Shown here piece after piece: positions 10,561 through 23,674 of a DNA stretch of 64,000 nucleotides. Under the pieces are notes generated by a model that saw only the letters and a list, made by a program, of their open reading frames with translations, did not search any database and was not told the origin of the DNA. The stretch's first letter is position 1, and each line of letters opens with the position of its first letter. A program made the position numbers and the translations under genes. The stretch comes from Aralia elata (Eukaryota > Streptophyta > Magnoliopsida > Apiales > Araliaceae): the NCBI GenBank assembly GCA_034770075.1, contig CM068386.1, positions 85,099,265 through 85,163,264 of the forward strand, read 5' to 3'.

Positions 10561-12358
10561 TGTTAGGTTTGTATAACGCGAACATGCAATCAAATTACAT
10601 TAATAGTGCGGAAGCGCGATAAAATCAGATTTTAAAATTTTATACAAACCATCACCATGATCTTTCTTTATGCACAATTATTAATTAAACGAAAGAGATG
10701 GAGAATAAGAATTATACCCTTGTAGAATTCTAGCTTCCTCAGGTACAAGTTCACCTCCAATTCCATTGCGTTCTCCTTGAATTCTACCGATTAAATTCCT
10801 TCATTTGATCAACGTTAGCCACCCAAGTGTTTGGCCTCTAGAGGTGATCCACCAAGGAATAATACTTGTTCAAGAAGATGGGTGTTGGCAAAACCCTAGT
10901 TTCTATCTCTATAGAAATTGTAAGTACTCTCTACAATTCTTATGCAAGAGTGTGTAACCCTAATCTATGATAAGACTTCTCTTATTTATAGATGTAAGAA
11001 AACCCTTCCCTAAACTATTTAGGATTAGGGTTTCTATTCTAATTAAACTCCTTTAATTAAATTAAACTCCTAATCTAATTAGGAATTCATGTGAGAGTAC
11101 TTCTATTAATTAATTCTCAATCCCTATTAGGAATTAAATAATAGTAATAGTAATAATAATAATAAGACTCCTCTTATTAATTTATACTTAATATTTCTAA
11201 AATATTAAATAATAAATATTAAGCTATTTAATTTATTCTATCTCCATAGACTAAATTAAATACACTTAACTTATTATTACAATTATGCCATTTACTTCTT
11301 AAATAAATATTTTTCTTTTGCGGTGTGACCCTTTAGGTTTTCCATATTAAACCGGTTGTGAATAAATCAATTAGAACAATTCTAATCTTATTTAAATAAA
11401 TAAATTAAACTATTTAATTCATTTAAATAAATAATATTTATTCTACAATAAGGGTAAGCCCCCTTAGCGATCAACGACTTTCCAAATAATATAGATTTCA
11501 ACATTAATCATAAAAGAACCTTTCAGTGCATAGTTACCGTACAATTCCATCCTTCTACCATACAATGTCCCAATTAAATATAAGACATGGAATTACTGTC
11601 AAGTCTTATTTTATTTAATTATATGTATTTCGATTCTGAAATGCACAACTCTGATTAATGCAAATTAGAAACTCTTTTCTAATTTCATTCTGCTTTGGCC
11701 AAAGACTTCTGAGTCGTCATTTATCGAATCACATAGGACATTCTCTCCTTTTACTAGAAGTGGTAGATTCTTTGTTGATCATTCACCTATTTCCATGTAC
11801 AACTTATTATACTCAATCATAACCTTTGATATACCCTAAAGGTCTTAAGGGACATGTCAAAGTATAATTCATCATACACAAGATACTATGATGATCTCAA
11901 GTCCAATGATCACTTGTATTACTATCACTAGAGGAATTCCTATTGACAGGCGAGTAAAACTCCATTAGGTATTCCTTAGCGAGCCACGTTCAGTGAACTT
12001 ATTCTCTAATAAGCACCTACATACTTGCTTTAGTGTCTCCACACAAATGATTATGAGATCAATCATTCTCTTCATAAGAGCAAGCAACATATGTACTAAT
12101 CTATCCGGATTCACTAATCCCCTTTTTAGTAATCCATCGATTAGGAACAATTTAAGTTTGTGAGCTATCTAGAATTTAGATCTCATTAGCATGATCACCA
12201 TCATGATTCTAAAAGCATTGCTCAAAACTATGGGTTTATCACATTTAATATAACAGCACCATGTAGATAAAGTAAAATGCCTTTAACAAACGATTAAGAT
12301 TGCAAAGTATATGCTACATCATATCAAATATGATTGGCTTGTGTGCATACTACTTTCA
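10561..12358 (-). repeat. D 3' LTR (subtype 2)
   Basis: 1798 bp, TG...CA, TATA box TATAAATA on the minus strand at 10983-10990. It is intact compared with the 5' LTR, which has lost about 290 bp. Confidence 0.93.
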
Positions 12359-12369
12359 ATCTCCCACTT
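12359..12369 (-). promoter_or_regulatory. D polypurine tract
   Basis: Minus strand AAGTGGGAGAT directly before the LTR start, identical to that of F. Confidence 0.85.
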
Positions 12370-14590
12370 GCACTAAAGCCAATCGTCATGGTATCTAATA
12401 CCCTTCTTCTATAAGTGACGATCATCCTGCTGTTTGGATAAAGCTTCAGTAAATAGATATGCAATATTGTTCTGGAGAGTCCACTATCTCTATAGTGACT
12501 TATTCTCTTTCAATGATTCCACTAATCAAATGAAAGTGCCGCAACACATGTTTGAATCCAAGATGAGACTTAGGAACTATTTCTAGTTCTGTGATGAACT
12601 TTTCATCCAAACAATCAACTTGCAGCTTCATTTACAGCTATATACTTTGTCTTTGTCACTAAACCAGCAACTCTTTGCTGTTTGGAACCTTTCCAATTCA
12701 CTGCACCATCATTTAAGGTAATAATTTACCCTAAAGTGGATTTGTTATCGTCTTGGTCAGTCTGAAAAACTTGAGTCTGTTTAGCCCTCTAGTTTTCATT
12801 CAGACCTACCACGAATCATGATCACATCTTCAATACGGATTAAGTACTTAAAGATGTTCATCACTGTCTTACAGTGATCTTCTCCAGAATCTGACTGATC
12901 AACATCAGACCTTGTATATTCATTGCATTCATGATAGTAACTCATGCGATCTCTCTTTTAATTGGAGATAATTTTAGAGAGATACACTCCATGGCTCATC
13001 ATCATGGGACCTCTCTTGGAGTTTGCCATGCTAAACTCCTTTAGCATCAAATGAATATACGTTCCTTGGGTCAAGCCGAACATCCTTTTAAATCTATCTA
13101 TATAGATTTATATCCCCAATTTATAGAATGCTCCTCCCAAGTTATTCATAGAGGAATGTTTAGACAATTTTATCTTTACTGATTGTAGCATTGGTGTGTT
13201 ATTCCTTATCAGTAGTATATCAACATATAATACCAAGAATGTCGCAGCGCTCCCACTGGCCCTTTTGTACACACTAGGTTCATTCTCGTTTTTGATAAAA
13301 TCAAACTCTTTTGATTGTCTCATCAAAACGAATGTTCCATCTTTGAGAAGCTTGCTTCAATCCATCAATGGATCATTGTAGCTTAAAACACGATCTGCTT
13401 CAACCTTTGAAACAAATTCCTCTGGTTGTATCATACATACATTCTCCTCAAGTCTTCATTGAGGAAGGACGTCTCCACATCCATTTTGCCAGATTTCGTA
13501 ATAAGCTGCAATCACAAGCAAAATCCAAATGGACTTGAGCATTACCCGATAATAAGGTTTTATTACAGTCAACTCCTTGACTTTATTTGAAACCTTTTAA
13601 ACAGGTCTGGTCTTATATGTCTCCACCTTGCCATTTGCTCTAGTCTTTCTCTTTAAAGACCCATATACACCCTCTAGACACTATGTCTTTCGGTGGAGTA
13701 ACCAGAGTCTATACTTGGTTCTCATACGTGGAGTCCATTTCGGATTTCATGGCCATCTGCCATTTCTCTGAGTGTCTTCTACTCTTAGCCTCATCGTATA
13801 TAACTGGATCATCATCCTCTATGATGCGTACCTCATCATCATCCTCTATGATGAATCCATACCTCCCAGGTATCTTCGGTACTCTTCCAGATTTACGATT
13901 CGGTTGTGGTACAATAGGTCTATCTACAAGTTCCTCGGTTCGACTTAAAATGCTTTGTGGTTCTTGAACTCCTTCAAGATCTATTATCCTCCCACTAGCT
14001 CCTTCAATGATAAACACCTTTATTTAAGAAGGCAGCGTGTAGAATTATAGTAATAATACCCTAAACTTACTTTAGGATATCCCACAAGTCTGCACTTGTC
14101 AAATTTTGTCTCAAACTTATCTTTGAAACCTTTTTCACATAAGTTGGACAACCCCTTATCTTAACTTACTTAAGAATAGGAATCCTCCCTATCCATAACC
14201 TTTATGGAATCTTGGGGCCAGATTTTGAGGTTACCTTATTTTGTAGATATGCAGCCATTTCTAGGGCATAACCCCAGATGGATACTAGAATGTCGGTAAA
14301 AATCATTATGGACTGCACCATGTCCAACAAGGTACAATTTCTCTTTTTAGATACACCAATCAATTATTGCGTATCAGGAGGTTTCCATTATGAGAAAATA
14401 CCATTTTGAGATGATCTAGAAACTCATTGCTCAAGTATTCTTTCTTCGATCTGATCAAAGAATCTTAATACTTTGTCAATTTGTTTCACTTCTGAATTCT
14501 TTGAACATTTCAAATGATTCAGACTTGTATTTCATCAAATACACACATTCAACTCTTTGAATGACCATCTCCTTTTTCTTTTACTAGTTT
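12370..14590 (-). pseudogene. D RNase H, reverse transcriptase and integrase remnants
   Basis: The segment aligns by eye along its length with the pol of F but has indels every 50-150 bp. Readable pieces include the RT segment with LVLYVDILL (one Asp of the YVDD box is lost by deletion, near 13200-13230), the acidic linker with RYGFIIEDDDEVRI (13709-14017), and integrase pieces up to about 14590. RNase H (12370-12800) has no frame longer than a few dozen codons. No catalytic set is complete. The decay is far greater than the 1 percent LTR divergence would allow if it had happened after insertion. Confidence 0.8.
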
Positions 14591-15855
14591 GTTCAATTTG
14601 CAAAATTATTTTTCATGTAAGTCAAGTATACAAAGTCTATGAAGTGATCTTCCAGCTTCAAACAAAACATTATCATTATAAATAGAACAACAATTGTTCT
14701 TAAATATAATACCAGAACTTTCCTTGTCCAACAACGGAAGTAATAATGTTTCTAAAGAGAACTGGAACATAATAACAACTTATTAACTTAATAGACTTGC
14801 CCGTAGGCAATGCTAAACTATAAGTTCATATGGTTAATGCAGCAACATTTGCTCCATTCCTACACATAAGATTACTTACTCTTAGTTTAGCTTTCTACTT
14901 CTGCTTAGTCTCTGCATTGGATTGCATACGTGAGAACTACAACCGGTATCCAATACCCAAGTAGAACCTTGACTTATAGAAAAATTTATTTCAATCATGA
15001 ACAAACCTATATCTGTAACCGAAGCTTCACTAAGCCTCTTCTGGTTAGCCTCTGTAAGATTCTCCTTACAGTTTCCTTGCTAGTATCCCGACTTATTGCA
15101 ATGGAAGCAAACTCCTTTGCTATCTGCATCAGTCTTATTCTTATTGTCCTTTGTTTTTGCCTTTCCATTTACCTTCTTTGAATTGTTCTTCTTTTAAGAA
15201 GATGCTTTGGCCCTGTTCCGCTTCCTGGAAGAATCATCTACTAGTAAGACTTGGTCTTTCTTGGTTGGAAAATGACTCTTTACAGTTTTCAACATGTTTA
15301 AGCAACTCAGGCAGGCTGACATATAGCTTGTTCATGTGAAAATTCACAACAATTTATGAGAAAGAGTCTGAAAGTGATTGCAAGATCAAATCTTGGATCA
15401 ACTCTCCATCCATTAAAACCCAGTTGTCCCAATTGTTCAATCAGATTGATCATTTTGAGGACATTTGTCTATACTGTAGTGCCATCGGTTATTCTAGATC
15501 GGAAGAGCTCCTTAGATATCTTATATCTAATAGTCCTACTTTCCTCACCCTTCAACTCCTTGAAGGTGCAGGAGTATAGTAGGAGCATCCATAGTTTCAT
15601 GCTGACGCTGAAGCTCGTTACTCATGGATGCGAGCATGATGCATTGAGCCAACTGTGCATCATCTTGCCACTTTCTAAAAGTAGCAATCTCTTCCTCTGA
15701 GGCATTGTCTGCAACCATTGCAAGGATAGGCATATTAAGGACATAAGATAGCTTTTCAGCCTTGAGAACTTTTCTCAAATTCCTTAACTAGTCCGTATAA
15801 TTCGGTCCGATTAATTAGCATCTAATATGCTCCGCAGTGATAGTGAATTAGACAT
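14591..15855 (-). pseudogene. D protease and gag remnants
   Basis: Protease traces near 14890-15000 match the minus-strand WVLDTGCSS region, and the zinc-knuckle region near 15060-15130 is damaged. Gag runs to a start ATG at 15853-15855 (MSNSLS in relatives). The best open piece (15545-15778) covers early gag with EEEIATFRKWQDDAQLAQ. Frame shifts separate all pieces, so no protein can be made. Confidence 0.8.
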
Positions 15856-17870
15856 TGTAAAATTCTATAAATGAATTTGTAATTTTAATAACATTTTAGC
15901 ATACATTCATTTTAATTAATTACCAAAATAAAGTAGGTCTTTATTTTAAATTGGTATCTCCCACTACTTTCATCAAACTATATTACCCTCAGTATACAGT
16001 TCGGCAAATCTAATTAAAGATTTGCTAGTGAGAATAAGGATCCCATTTCAAATGTATATAGCCTTGTGTGTGCACAACAAACTATATATAAATAAATAGG
16101 TAGACAACTATTGTCAATTACATCACTATGTAACTCCTTGTATTTTGCCTCTTAGATTATAATGGTCAAGTGTGTGCACATCATAACTAAAATAATCTAA
16201 GTTAAGTCCAACCTAGCACTTCCATATATTCGAAAGAAAAACACTGTCCTTGTGTGTGCACAACAAAACAGCATCGTTCAGTCTATGTATAAGCATCAAA
16301 TGTGATAAAACAACATCTTAAATATTTAATACTCGCCTTATGTGTGCACAACAAACTCATATTAAATATTTAATACTCTATTGTTTTACCATGCAAGAAG
16401 GTGACGTTCGATATTCCGAATATCTTTGAACGCTTAGGACTTAATATAATTACTTTGAGGGGTTTGTTATTATTTGTCTCATCTTGTTTAGCGCGCATGC
16501 ACATATATATATAAAATACGCATCATATTATTTAACATGCGAAGCATGTTGTATAATATATAATATATACATAGTAAGCATGCACATATAGAATACTATA
16601 TTCTACCTGGATTGATTATGAACTTTTATTCTAGTTTGGTTCACTAGAGCCACCAAGTGAACCAAAAGGTCAAAACTAGGGTGCAAGAATTAAATTTAAA
16701 TATAACTATTACATTTAAACCCGGGCTCCATTACAAACGGGTCTTCAAGCGCTCCTTGCTCCTTTGTCTTCAATTCTTCAAAATTAATTCTAACTAGTCC
16801 TATTACAAAAACTATTTACAATAAATAGAAACCTTGATCAGCAGTCAAGGGGAAGTACATAGGAGGGAGATAGAATTTACATTAAGAAAAAATTAGAGAA
16901 GACGAGGTACGCAGACCCCATTTATAAAAACCCATACATTCAAGCATCCACTAAAATAAATCCAATCACACATTGGTCAATAGTCCATAATCAATCCCTA
17001 TTTATTATCATACATATCTCTATATGTATCAATAAATAACATTCATCCCATGAATAATAAAATCATTCCATATATGCATTGATATCATTTAATGGGCAAT
17101 ATTAGTTAGTATAAAATTCAATTTTTCAACTCCAATTAGTTATCATGGAATCCAATTCCAACTCTAATTAGTTATCATGAAATCCAATTTCAATTAAAAT
17201 AAACTTCTTTATTTTAATCATATTCCAAATCAAAATAAACTCTTTTATTTTAATTTATCCAATTTTTTGAATAAAAATAAACTCCTTTATTTTTAATCAA
17301 ATTCCAAATCAAAATAAACTCCTTTATTTTAATTAATATGGAAACCAATTTCAAGTTTAAAATAAATACCTTTATTTTTAACTTAAAATTGTTGGAAAAT
17401 AAAATATGTTGAATCCTATTCCTTATCAAAATAAACATCTTTATTTTTTAAGGAAACATGAAATCCTATTCCATATGTGAATAAACTCCTTTATTCTAGA
17501 AAACATGGAATCCTATTCCATATGTGAATAAACTCCTTTATTCTAGGAAACATGGAATCCTATTCCATATGTGAATAAACTCCTTTATTCTAGGAAACAT
17601 GGAATCCTATTCCATATATGAATAAACTCCTTTATTCTAGTTAACGTAGAATCCAATTCCAAGTTCAAATAAAACTTTTAATTTTAATTATATTCCAATT
17701 CAAAATAAACCTTTTATCTTAATTGAAAATAAATAAAATCAAAATAAATAAAATAAATAAATAAAATAAATAAAATAATTTTACACAAACAATTATGCCC
17801 AATTAAATTGTTCTTAACACATATCAATGTATATACAGAATCAAAACAATTAATAATTCGCATAAAGTTT
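15856..17870 (-). other. D untranslated leader
   Basis: AT-rich leader with four copies of the CCTTGTG-N4-CACAACAAA type unit (near 16063, 16153, 16251 and 16341), the AACATGC-GAA-GCATGTT hairpin (about 16536-16553) and a 47-bp tandem repeat. The GC-rich module seen in A, E, F and G is absent. Confidence 0.75.
17453..17640. repeat. 47-bp tandem repeat, four units
   Basis: Four head-to-tail units starting GAAACATGGAATCCTATTCC fill exactly 188 bp. Looser versions (AATAAACTCCTTTATT) extend over 17200-17450, so the array grew from an older degenerate repeat. Confidence 0.93.
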
Positions 17871-17884
17871 GGCTCTTGATACCA
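17871..17884 (-). promoter_or_regulatory. D primer-binding site with one extra base
   Basis: Minus strand TGGTATCAAGAGCC: the usual copia PBS with one inserted A. It is next to the LTR. Priming would still have eight perfect pairs at the tRNA end. Confidence 0.85.
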
Positions 17885-17885
17885 C

Positions 17886-19404
17886 TGTTAGGTTTGTATA
17901 ACGCGAACATGCAATCAAATTACATTAATAGTGCGGAAGCGCGATAAAATCAGATTTTAAAATTTTATACAAACCATCACCATGATCTTTCTTTATGCAC
18001 AATTATTAATTAAACGAAAGAGATGGAGAATAAGAATTATACCCTTGTAGAATTCTAGCTTCCTCAGGTACAAGTTCACCTCCAATTCCATCGCGTTCTC
18101 CTTGAATTCTACCGATTAAACTCCTTCATTTGATCAACGTTAGCCACCCAAGTGTTTGGCCTCTAGAGGTGATCCACCAAGGAATAATACTTGTTCAAGA
18201 AGATGGGTGTTGGCAAAACCCTAGTTTCTATCTATATAGAAATTGTAAGTACTCTCTACAATTCTTATACAAGAGTGTGTAACCCTAATCTATGATAAGA
18301 CTTCTCTTATTTATAGATGTAGGAAAACCCTTCCCTAAACTATTTAAGATTAGGGTTTCTATTCTAATTAAACTCCTTTAATTAAATTAAACTCCTAATC
18401 TAATTAGGAATTCATGTGAGAGTACTTCTATTAATTAATTCTCAATCCCTATTAGAAATTAAATAATAGTAATAGTAATAATAATAATAATAAGACTCCT
18501 CTTATTAATTTATACTTAATATTTCTAAAATATTAAATAATAAATATTAAGCTATTTAATTTATTCTATCTCCATAGACTAAATTAAATACACTTAACTT
18601 ATTATTACAATTATGTCATTTACTTCTTAAATAAATATTTTTCTTTTGCGGTGTGACCCTTTAGGTTCTCCATATTAAACCGGTTGTGAATAAATCAATT
18701 AGAACAATTCTAATCTTATTTAAATAAATAAATTAAACTATTTAATTCATTTAAATAAATAATATTTATTCTACAATAAGGGTAAGCCCTTTGATATTAC
18801 TAGAAGTGGTAGATTCTTTGTTGATCATTCACCTATTTCCATGTACAACTTATTATACCCAATCATACCCTTTGATATACCCTAAAGGTCTTAAGGGACA
18901 TGTCAAAGTATAATTCATCATACACAAGATACTATGATGATCTCAAGTCCAAGGATCACTTGTACTACTATCACTACAGGAATTCCTATTGACAGGCGAG
19001 TAAAACTCCATTAGGTATTCCTTAGCGAGCCACGTTCAGTGAACTTATTCTCTAATAAGCACCTACATACTTGCTTTAGTGTCTCCACACAAATGATTAT
19101 GAGATCAATCATTCTCTTTATAAGAGCAAGCAACATATGTACTAATCTATCCGGATTCACTAATCCCCTTTTTAGTAATCCATCGATTAGGAACAATTTA
19201 AGTTTGTGAGCTATCTAGAATTTAGATCTCATTAGCATGATCACCATCATGATTCTAAAAGCATTGCTCAAAACTATGGGTTTATCACATTTAATATAAC
19301 AGCACTATGTAGATAAAGTAAAATGCCTTTAACAAACGAATAAGATTACAAAGTATATGCTACATCATATCAAATATGATTAGCTTGTGTGCATACTACT
19401 TTCA
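17886..19404 (-). repeat. D 5' LTR with internal deletion
   Basis: 1519 bp against 1798 bp for the 3' LTR. About 290 bp (equivalent to 11462-11751) are replaced by eight bases at about 18790, matching a sequence found some 80 bp further on. TATA box on the minus strand at 18308-18315. Confidence 0.9.
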
Positions 19405-20610
19405 TAATCAATAAAAAATCTACCACATCAAGTAAAAGATGTGAATGTCCTATGCGATTCGATAAAATGACAACTCAGTAGTCCTTAGCCAAGGCAGAAT
19501 GAATCTAATTTGCATTATTTGGAGTTGTGCATTTGAGAATCGAAATGCATATGATTAAATAAAATAAGACTTGACAGTAAGTCCATATCTTATATTTAAT
19601 TGAAACATTGTATGGTAGAAGGATTGAATTGTACAGTAATTATTCACTGAAATGTTCTTTTGTGATTAGTGTTGAAATCTATATTATCTGAAAAGTCGTT
19701 GATCGCTAAGGGGGCTTATCCTTATTGTAGAATAAATATTATTTAATTAAATGAATTAAATAGTTTAATTTATTTATGTAAATAAGATTAGAATTGTTTT
19801 AATTGATTTATTTACAACCGGTTTAATATGGAGAACCTAAAGGGTCACACCGCAAAGGGAAAATATCTATTTAAGAAGTAAATGGCGTAATTATAATAAT
19901 CAGTTAAGTGTATTTAATTTAATCTATAGAGATAGAATAAATTAAATAGCTTAATATTTATTATTTAATATTTTAAAAATATTAAATATAAAATAATAAG
20001 AGGACTCTTATTATTGTTATTACTATTATTATTATTATTTAATTCCCAAAAGGGTTTGAGAATTAATTAATAGAATAACTCTCATAAATTCCTAATTGGA
20101 TTAGGAGTTTAATTAATTAAATGAGTTTAATTAAAATAAAACCTTATTCCTAAATAATTTAGGAGGGTTGCCTACATCTATAAATAAGAGGAGTTTTATT
20201 ATGAATTAGGGTTACACACACTTCCATTAGAATTGTGAAGAGTACTTACAATTTCTATAGAGATAGAAACTAGGGCTTTGCCAACACTCATCTTTTTGAA
20301 CAAGTATTATTCTTTGGTGGATCACCTCTAGAGGCCAAATACTTGGGTGGCTAACGTTAATCAAAGGAATGAATTTAATCGGTGAAATTCAAGGAGAACG
20401 TGAAATAATTGGAGTTGAACTTGTACCTGAGGAAGCTAGAATTCTACAAGGGTATAATTCTTATTCTCTATCTCTTTCGTTTAATTAATAATTGCGCATA
20501 AAGAAAGATCATGGTGATGGTTTGTATAAAATTTTAAAATCTGATTTTATCGCGCTTTCGCTTTATATGTGCAATTTGATTGCATGTTCGCGTTATATAC
20601 AAACCTAACA
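19405..20610 (+). repeat. E 5' LTR, right fragment
   Basis: Continues the E LTR after D, starting with the duplicated TAATC and ending AACCTAACA at 20610. TATA box TATAAATA at 20179-20186. Subtype 2. Confidence 0.9.
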
Positions 20611-20611
20611 G

Positions 20612-20624
20612 TGGTATCAGAGCC
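20612..20624 (+). promoter_or_regulatory. E primer-binding site
   Basis: TGGTATCAGAGCC, one base after the LTR; complementary to initiator tRNA-Met. Confidence 0.95.
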
Positions 20625-20785
20625 AAACTTTATGTGAATTATTAATTATTTTGATTCCATATATGTATGGGTATGTGTTTAGAACAATTTAATTGGGCAT
20701 AATTGTTAGTATAGAATCATATTTTTGGGAGAAAACTCAAAAATCGCGATCTGAAAAAACCAAAAACGTAACGGACATAGCTTGT

Positions 20786-20910
20786 GGGCCGCGACGCTCC
20801 TTTGTATGAGTTGCGACGCTGGTCAAGAGCCGCAGCGCATGGCCATTCTTTGGGGGTCGCGACGCTCAAATCCTAGAGCCGCGACGCTCGTTTCTTTGAG
20901 TCGCGGCGCA
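20786..20910 (+). repeat. GCCGCGACGCTC repeats in E leader
   Basis: Six copies of a 12-bp GC-rich motif (GCCGCGACGCTC and variants) spaced about 22 bp apart. It occupies the place of the palindromic GC module of A, F and G but uses a different motif. Confidence 0.8.
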
Positions 20911-21651
20911 TAAAGCCTGTTGATTTGTTTTGTGCAATTTTTTGATAAATTTTAAATTAAAATAAAGGAGTTTATTTTTTGATTTGAAATTGGACTAAAA
21001 TAAAGATGTTTATTTTATTTGGAATTGGATTCCATGTTAAATTAAAATAAATAGTTTATTTTGATTTAATTTGAATTAAAATAAAGGAGTTTATTTTGGT
21101 TCAAAATTGGATTTTATGCTAACTATAATTACCTATTAAATGATATCAATGCATATATGGAATGATTTTGATTTCATGAGATGAATATTATTTATTGATT
21201 CATATGGTGATATGTATGATAATAAGTAGGGGTTGATTATGGACTATTGACTAATATGGAATTGAATTTTTATTTTAGAGGATGCTTGAATGAATAGTTT
21301 TTTTTATAAATGGGGTATGCGTACCTCATCTTCTCTAGTTTTTTTTTATGTAAATTCTATTTTTCTCCTATGTACTTTTCCTTGACCGCTGATCAAGGTT
21401 TCTATTCATTGTAAATAGTTTATGTAATATGATTAGTTAGAATTATTTTGAAGAATTGGAGATAAAGGAGCAAGGAGCGCTTGAAGACCCGTTTGTAATG
21501 GAGCCCGGGTTTAAATGTAATAGTTATATTTAAATTTCAATTCTTGCACCCTAGGTTTGACCTTTTGGTTCACTTGGTGGCTCTAATGAACCAAACTAGA
21601 ATAAAAGTCCATAATCAATCCAGGTAGAATATAGTATTCTATATGTGCATG

Positions 21652-21656
<5 letters not shown>

Positions 21657-21696
<40 letters not shown>

Positions 21697-21785
21697 TATC
21701 CAACATACTTTGCATGTTATATAATATGACGCGTATTTTATATTTGTATATATATGTGTGTGTGTGTGTGTGCGCGCGCGCGCGC
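21657..21785. repeat. (TA)n and (TG)n(CG)n microsatellites
   Basis: TA run 21657-21691, TG run 21755-21772 passing directly into CG 21772-21785. Alternating purine-pyrimidine of this length can adopt Z-DNA. The short frame rich in Ile-Tyr here is an artefact. Confidence 0.95.
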
Positions 21786-22420
21786 ATGCGCGCTAATCAA
21801 TATGAGACTAATAATAACAAACCCCTCAAAGTAATCATATTAAGTTGTAACGTTCAAAGATATTTAGAATATCGAATATAATGTCGCCTTCTAGCTTGGT
21901 AAAGCAATAGAGTATTAAATATTTAATATGAGTTTGTTGTGTCACACATGGCAAGTATTAAATATTTAAGATGTTGCCTTATCACATTTAATGCTTATTA
22001 AGGAATTGAACATTACTGTTTTGTTGTGTTACACAAGGACGATATTTTTCTCTTCACATATATGAAGGTGCTAGGTTGGAATTAACTTGGATAATTTTGA
22101 TTCAGATGTGTCACACTTGATCAAAATAATCTAAGAGGCAAAATATAAGGAGTTACATAGTTATGTAATTGATAATAGTTGTCTACCTATTTATTTATAT
22201 ATAGTTTGTTGTGTCACTGAACGCTATATACATTTAAAATAGGATCCTTATTTTCACTAGAAAATTTTTAATTAGATTTGCCGAACTATATATTGAGGGT
22301 AATATAGTTTGATGAAAATAGTGGGAGATACGAATTTAAATAAAGACCTAATTTATTTTTGGTAATTAATAAAATGAATGTATGCTAAAATATTATTTAT
22401 TTCACATGCAGAATTTGAAA

Positions 22421-23264
22421 AATATCAAGCCCACTATCACTGCGTAGCATACTTGATACTAACAAACTGACCGGACTAAATTACACGGGCTGGTTAAGGA
22501 ATCTGAGAATTGTTCTTACTGCTGAAAAGATTTCTTATGTCCTAAATTTGCCCGTATCTGCAACTGTTGCAGAAACATCCTCTAAGGAAGAGATTGCTAC
22601 TCTTAGAAAGTGGCAAGATGATGTAATCTTGGCTCAATGCATCATACTCGCATCCATGAGTAACGAGCTTCAACGTCAGCATTAAACTATGGATGCTTCT
22701 ACTATATTGTTGCACCTTAAAGAGTTGTATGGTGAGCAAAGTAGGACTGCAAGATATCAGATATCTAAGGAGCTCTTCCAATCTCGAATGATCGAGGGCA
22801 CTACTGTTGAAACTCATGTCCTAAAGATGATCAATCTGATTGAACAACTTGGACAGTTAGGGTTCATAATGGATGGGGAGTTAAGTCAGGATTTGATCTT
22901 GCAGTCACTCCTAGACACCTTCTCACAATTTATTATGAATTTTTACATAAATAAGTTGGACATCAGCTTGCCTGAGTTACTTAACATGTTGAAAATTATT
23001 GAAGGTCACTTCCCATCCAAGAAGGACCAAGTCTTATTGGTGGATGATTCTTCTAAGAAAAGGAGGAGGCCCAAGGTATCTTCTAAAAAAAAAAGAAAAC
23101 GAAGAAAGCTAAGCGCAAGGCAAAAGGTAAGGATAATAAGAAAGCTGATCCTGATAGCAAAGGAATATGCTACCATTGCAATAAGCCGGGACACTAGAAA
23201 AGGAATTGCAAGCAGTATCTTGCGGACCAAAAGAGGCTTGAAGAAGCTTCGACTTCTGATCTAG
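22421..23264 (+). pseudogene. E gag (broken)
   Basis: Gag as in F and G, but an extra A just before the start (22420-22424) turns ATGTCA into AATATCA, so the normal start is lost. An in-frame TAA lies at 22682-22684. From 22689 a 190-codon frame covers the middle of gag (HLKELYGEQSRTARYQISKE, LPELLNMLK). An A-tract near 23085-23095 then shifts the frame, so the zinc knuckle is read in the wrong frame. The copy could not make capsid protein. Confidence 0.8.
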
Positions 23265-23266
23265 GT

Positions 23267-23674
23267 TTGTTCATGATTGAAATTAATTTTTCTGAAAGTC
23301 AAAATTCTACTTGGGTATTGGATACCGGCTGTGATTCTCACATATGTAACAATATGCAGGGATTAAGCAGAAGTAGAAAGTTGAACAAGGATGAAGTCGT
23401 CCTACGAGTGGGAAATGGAGCAAAGGTTGCTACATTAGCTGTAAGAACTTATTGTTTAGCATTGCCTACGGGCAAGTCCATTAGTTTAAATAATTGTTAT
23501 TATGTTCCAACACTTATAAGAAATATTATTTCAATTTCTGTATTGGATATGGATGGTTTTGATATTATAATAAAGAATCACAGTTGTTCTATTTATAATA
23601 AAAATATTTTATATGGTGTTAGCAATTTACTGAATGGACTTTACATACTTGACTTGCATGAAAATATATTTTAA
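23267..23674 (+). pseudogene. E protease and linker (broken)
   Basis: 135 codons beginning MFMIEINFSESQ. The aspartic protease site DTG is present in WVLDTGCDSHIC. It continues through GNGAKV and NCYYVPTLIRNIISISVLDM to LHENIF, where a TAA (23672-23674) replaces the conserved Gln. The same stop at the same codon occurs in G. It is connected to gag and integrase only through frameshifts. Confidence 0.8.

Larger units (their letters stand above)
10561..19404 (-). mobile_element. Element D: complete but decayed Angela-like element, TSD TAATC
   Basis: 3' LTR 10561-12358, interior, and 5' LTR 17886-19404, flanked by TAATC at 10556-10560 and 19405-19409. The two LTRs differ by only about 1 percent by eye, yet the coding interior is full of stops and indels in every gene. 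This points to an element that was already defective when it transposed. It lies in the 5' LTR of E. Confidence 0.92.
20625..22420 (+). other. E untranslated leader
   Basis: Contains a GC-rich repeat block (20786-20910), AT-rich spacer, microsatellites (21657-21785) and degraded copies of the GTTTGTTGTGTCAC stem-loop unit (near 21930, 22020, 22110 and 22205). No ORF of interest. Confidence 0.75.

Noticed and set aside
20612..20624. tRNA gene fragment (initiator Met)
   Set aside because: Only the 13-base complement of the tRNA 3' end, placed next to an LTR: a primer-binding site.
21645..21881. 78-codon frame rich in Ile-Tyr and Cys-Val
   Set aside because: Translation of TA, TG and CG microsatellites.
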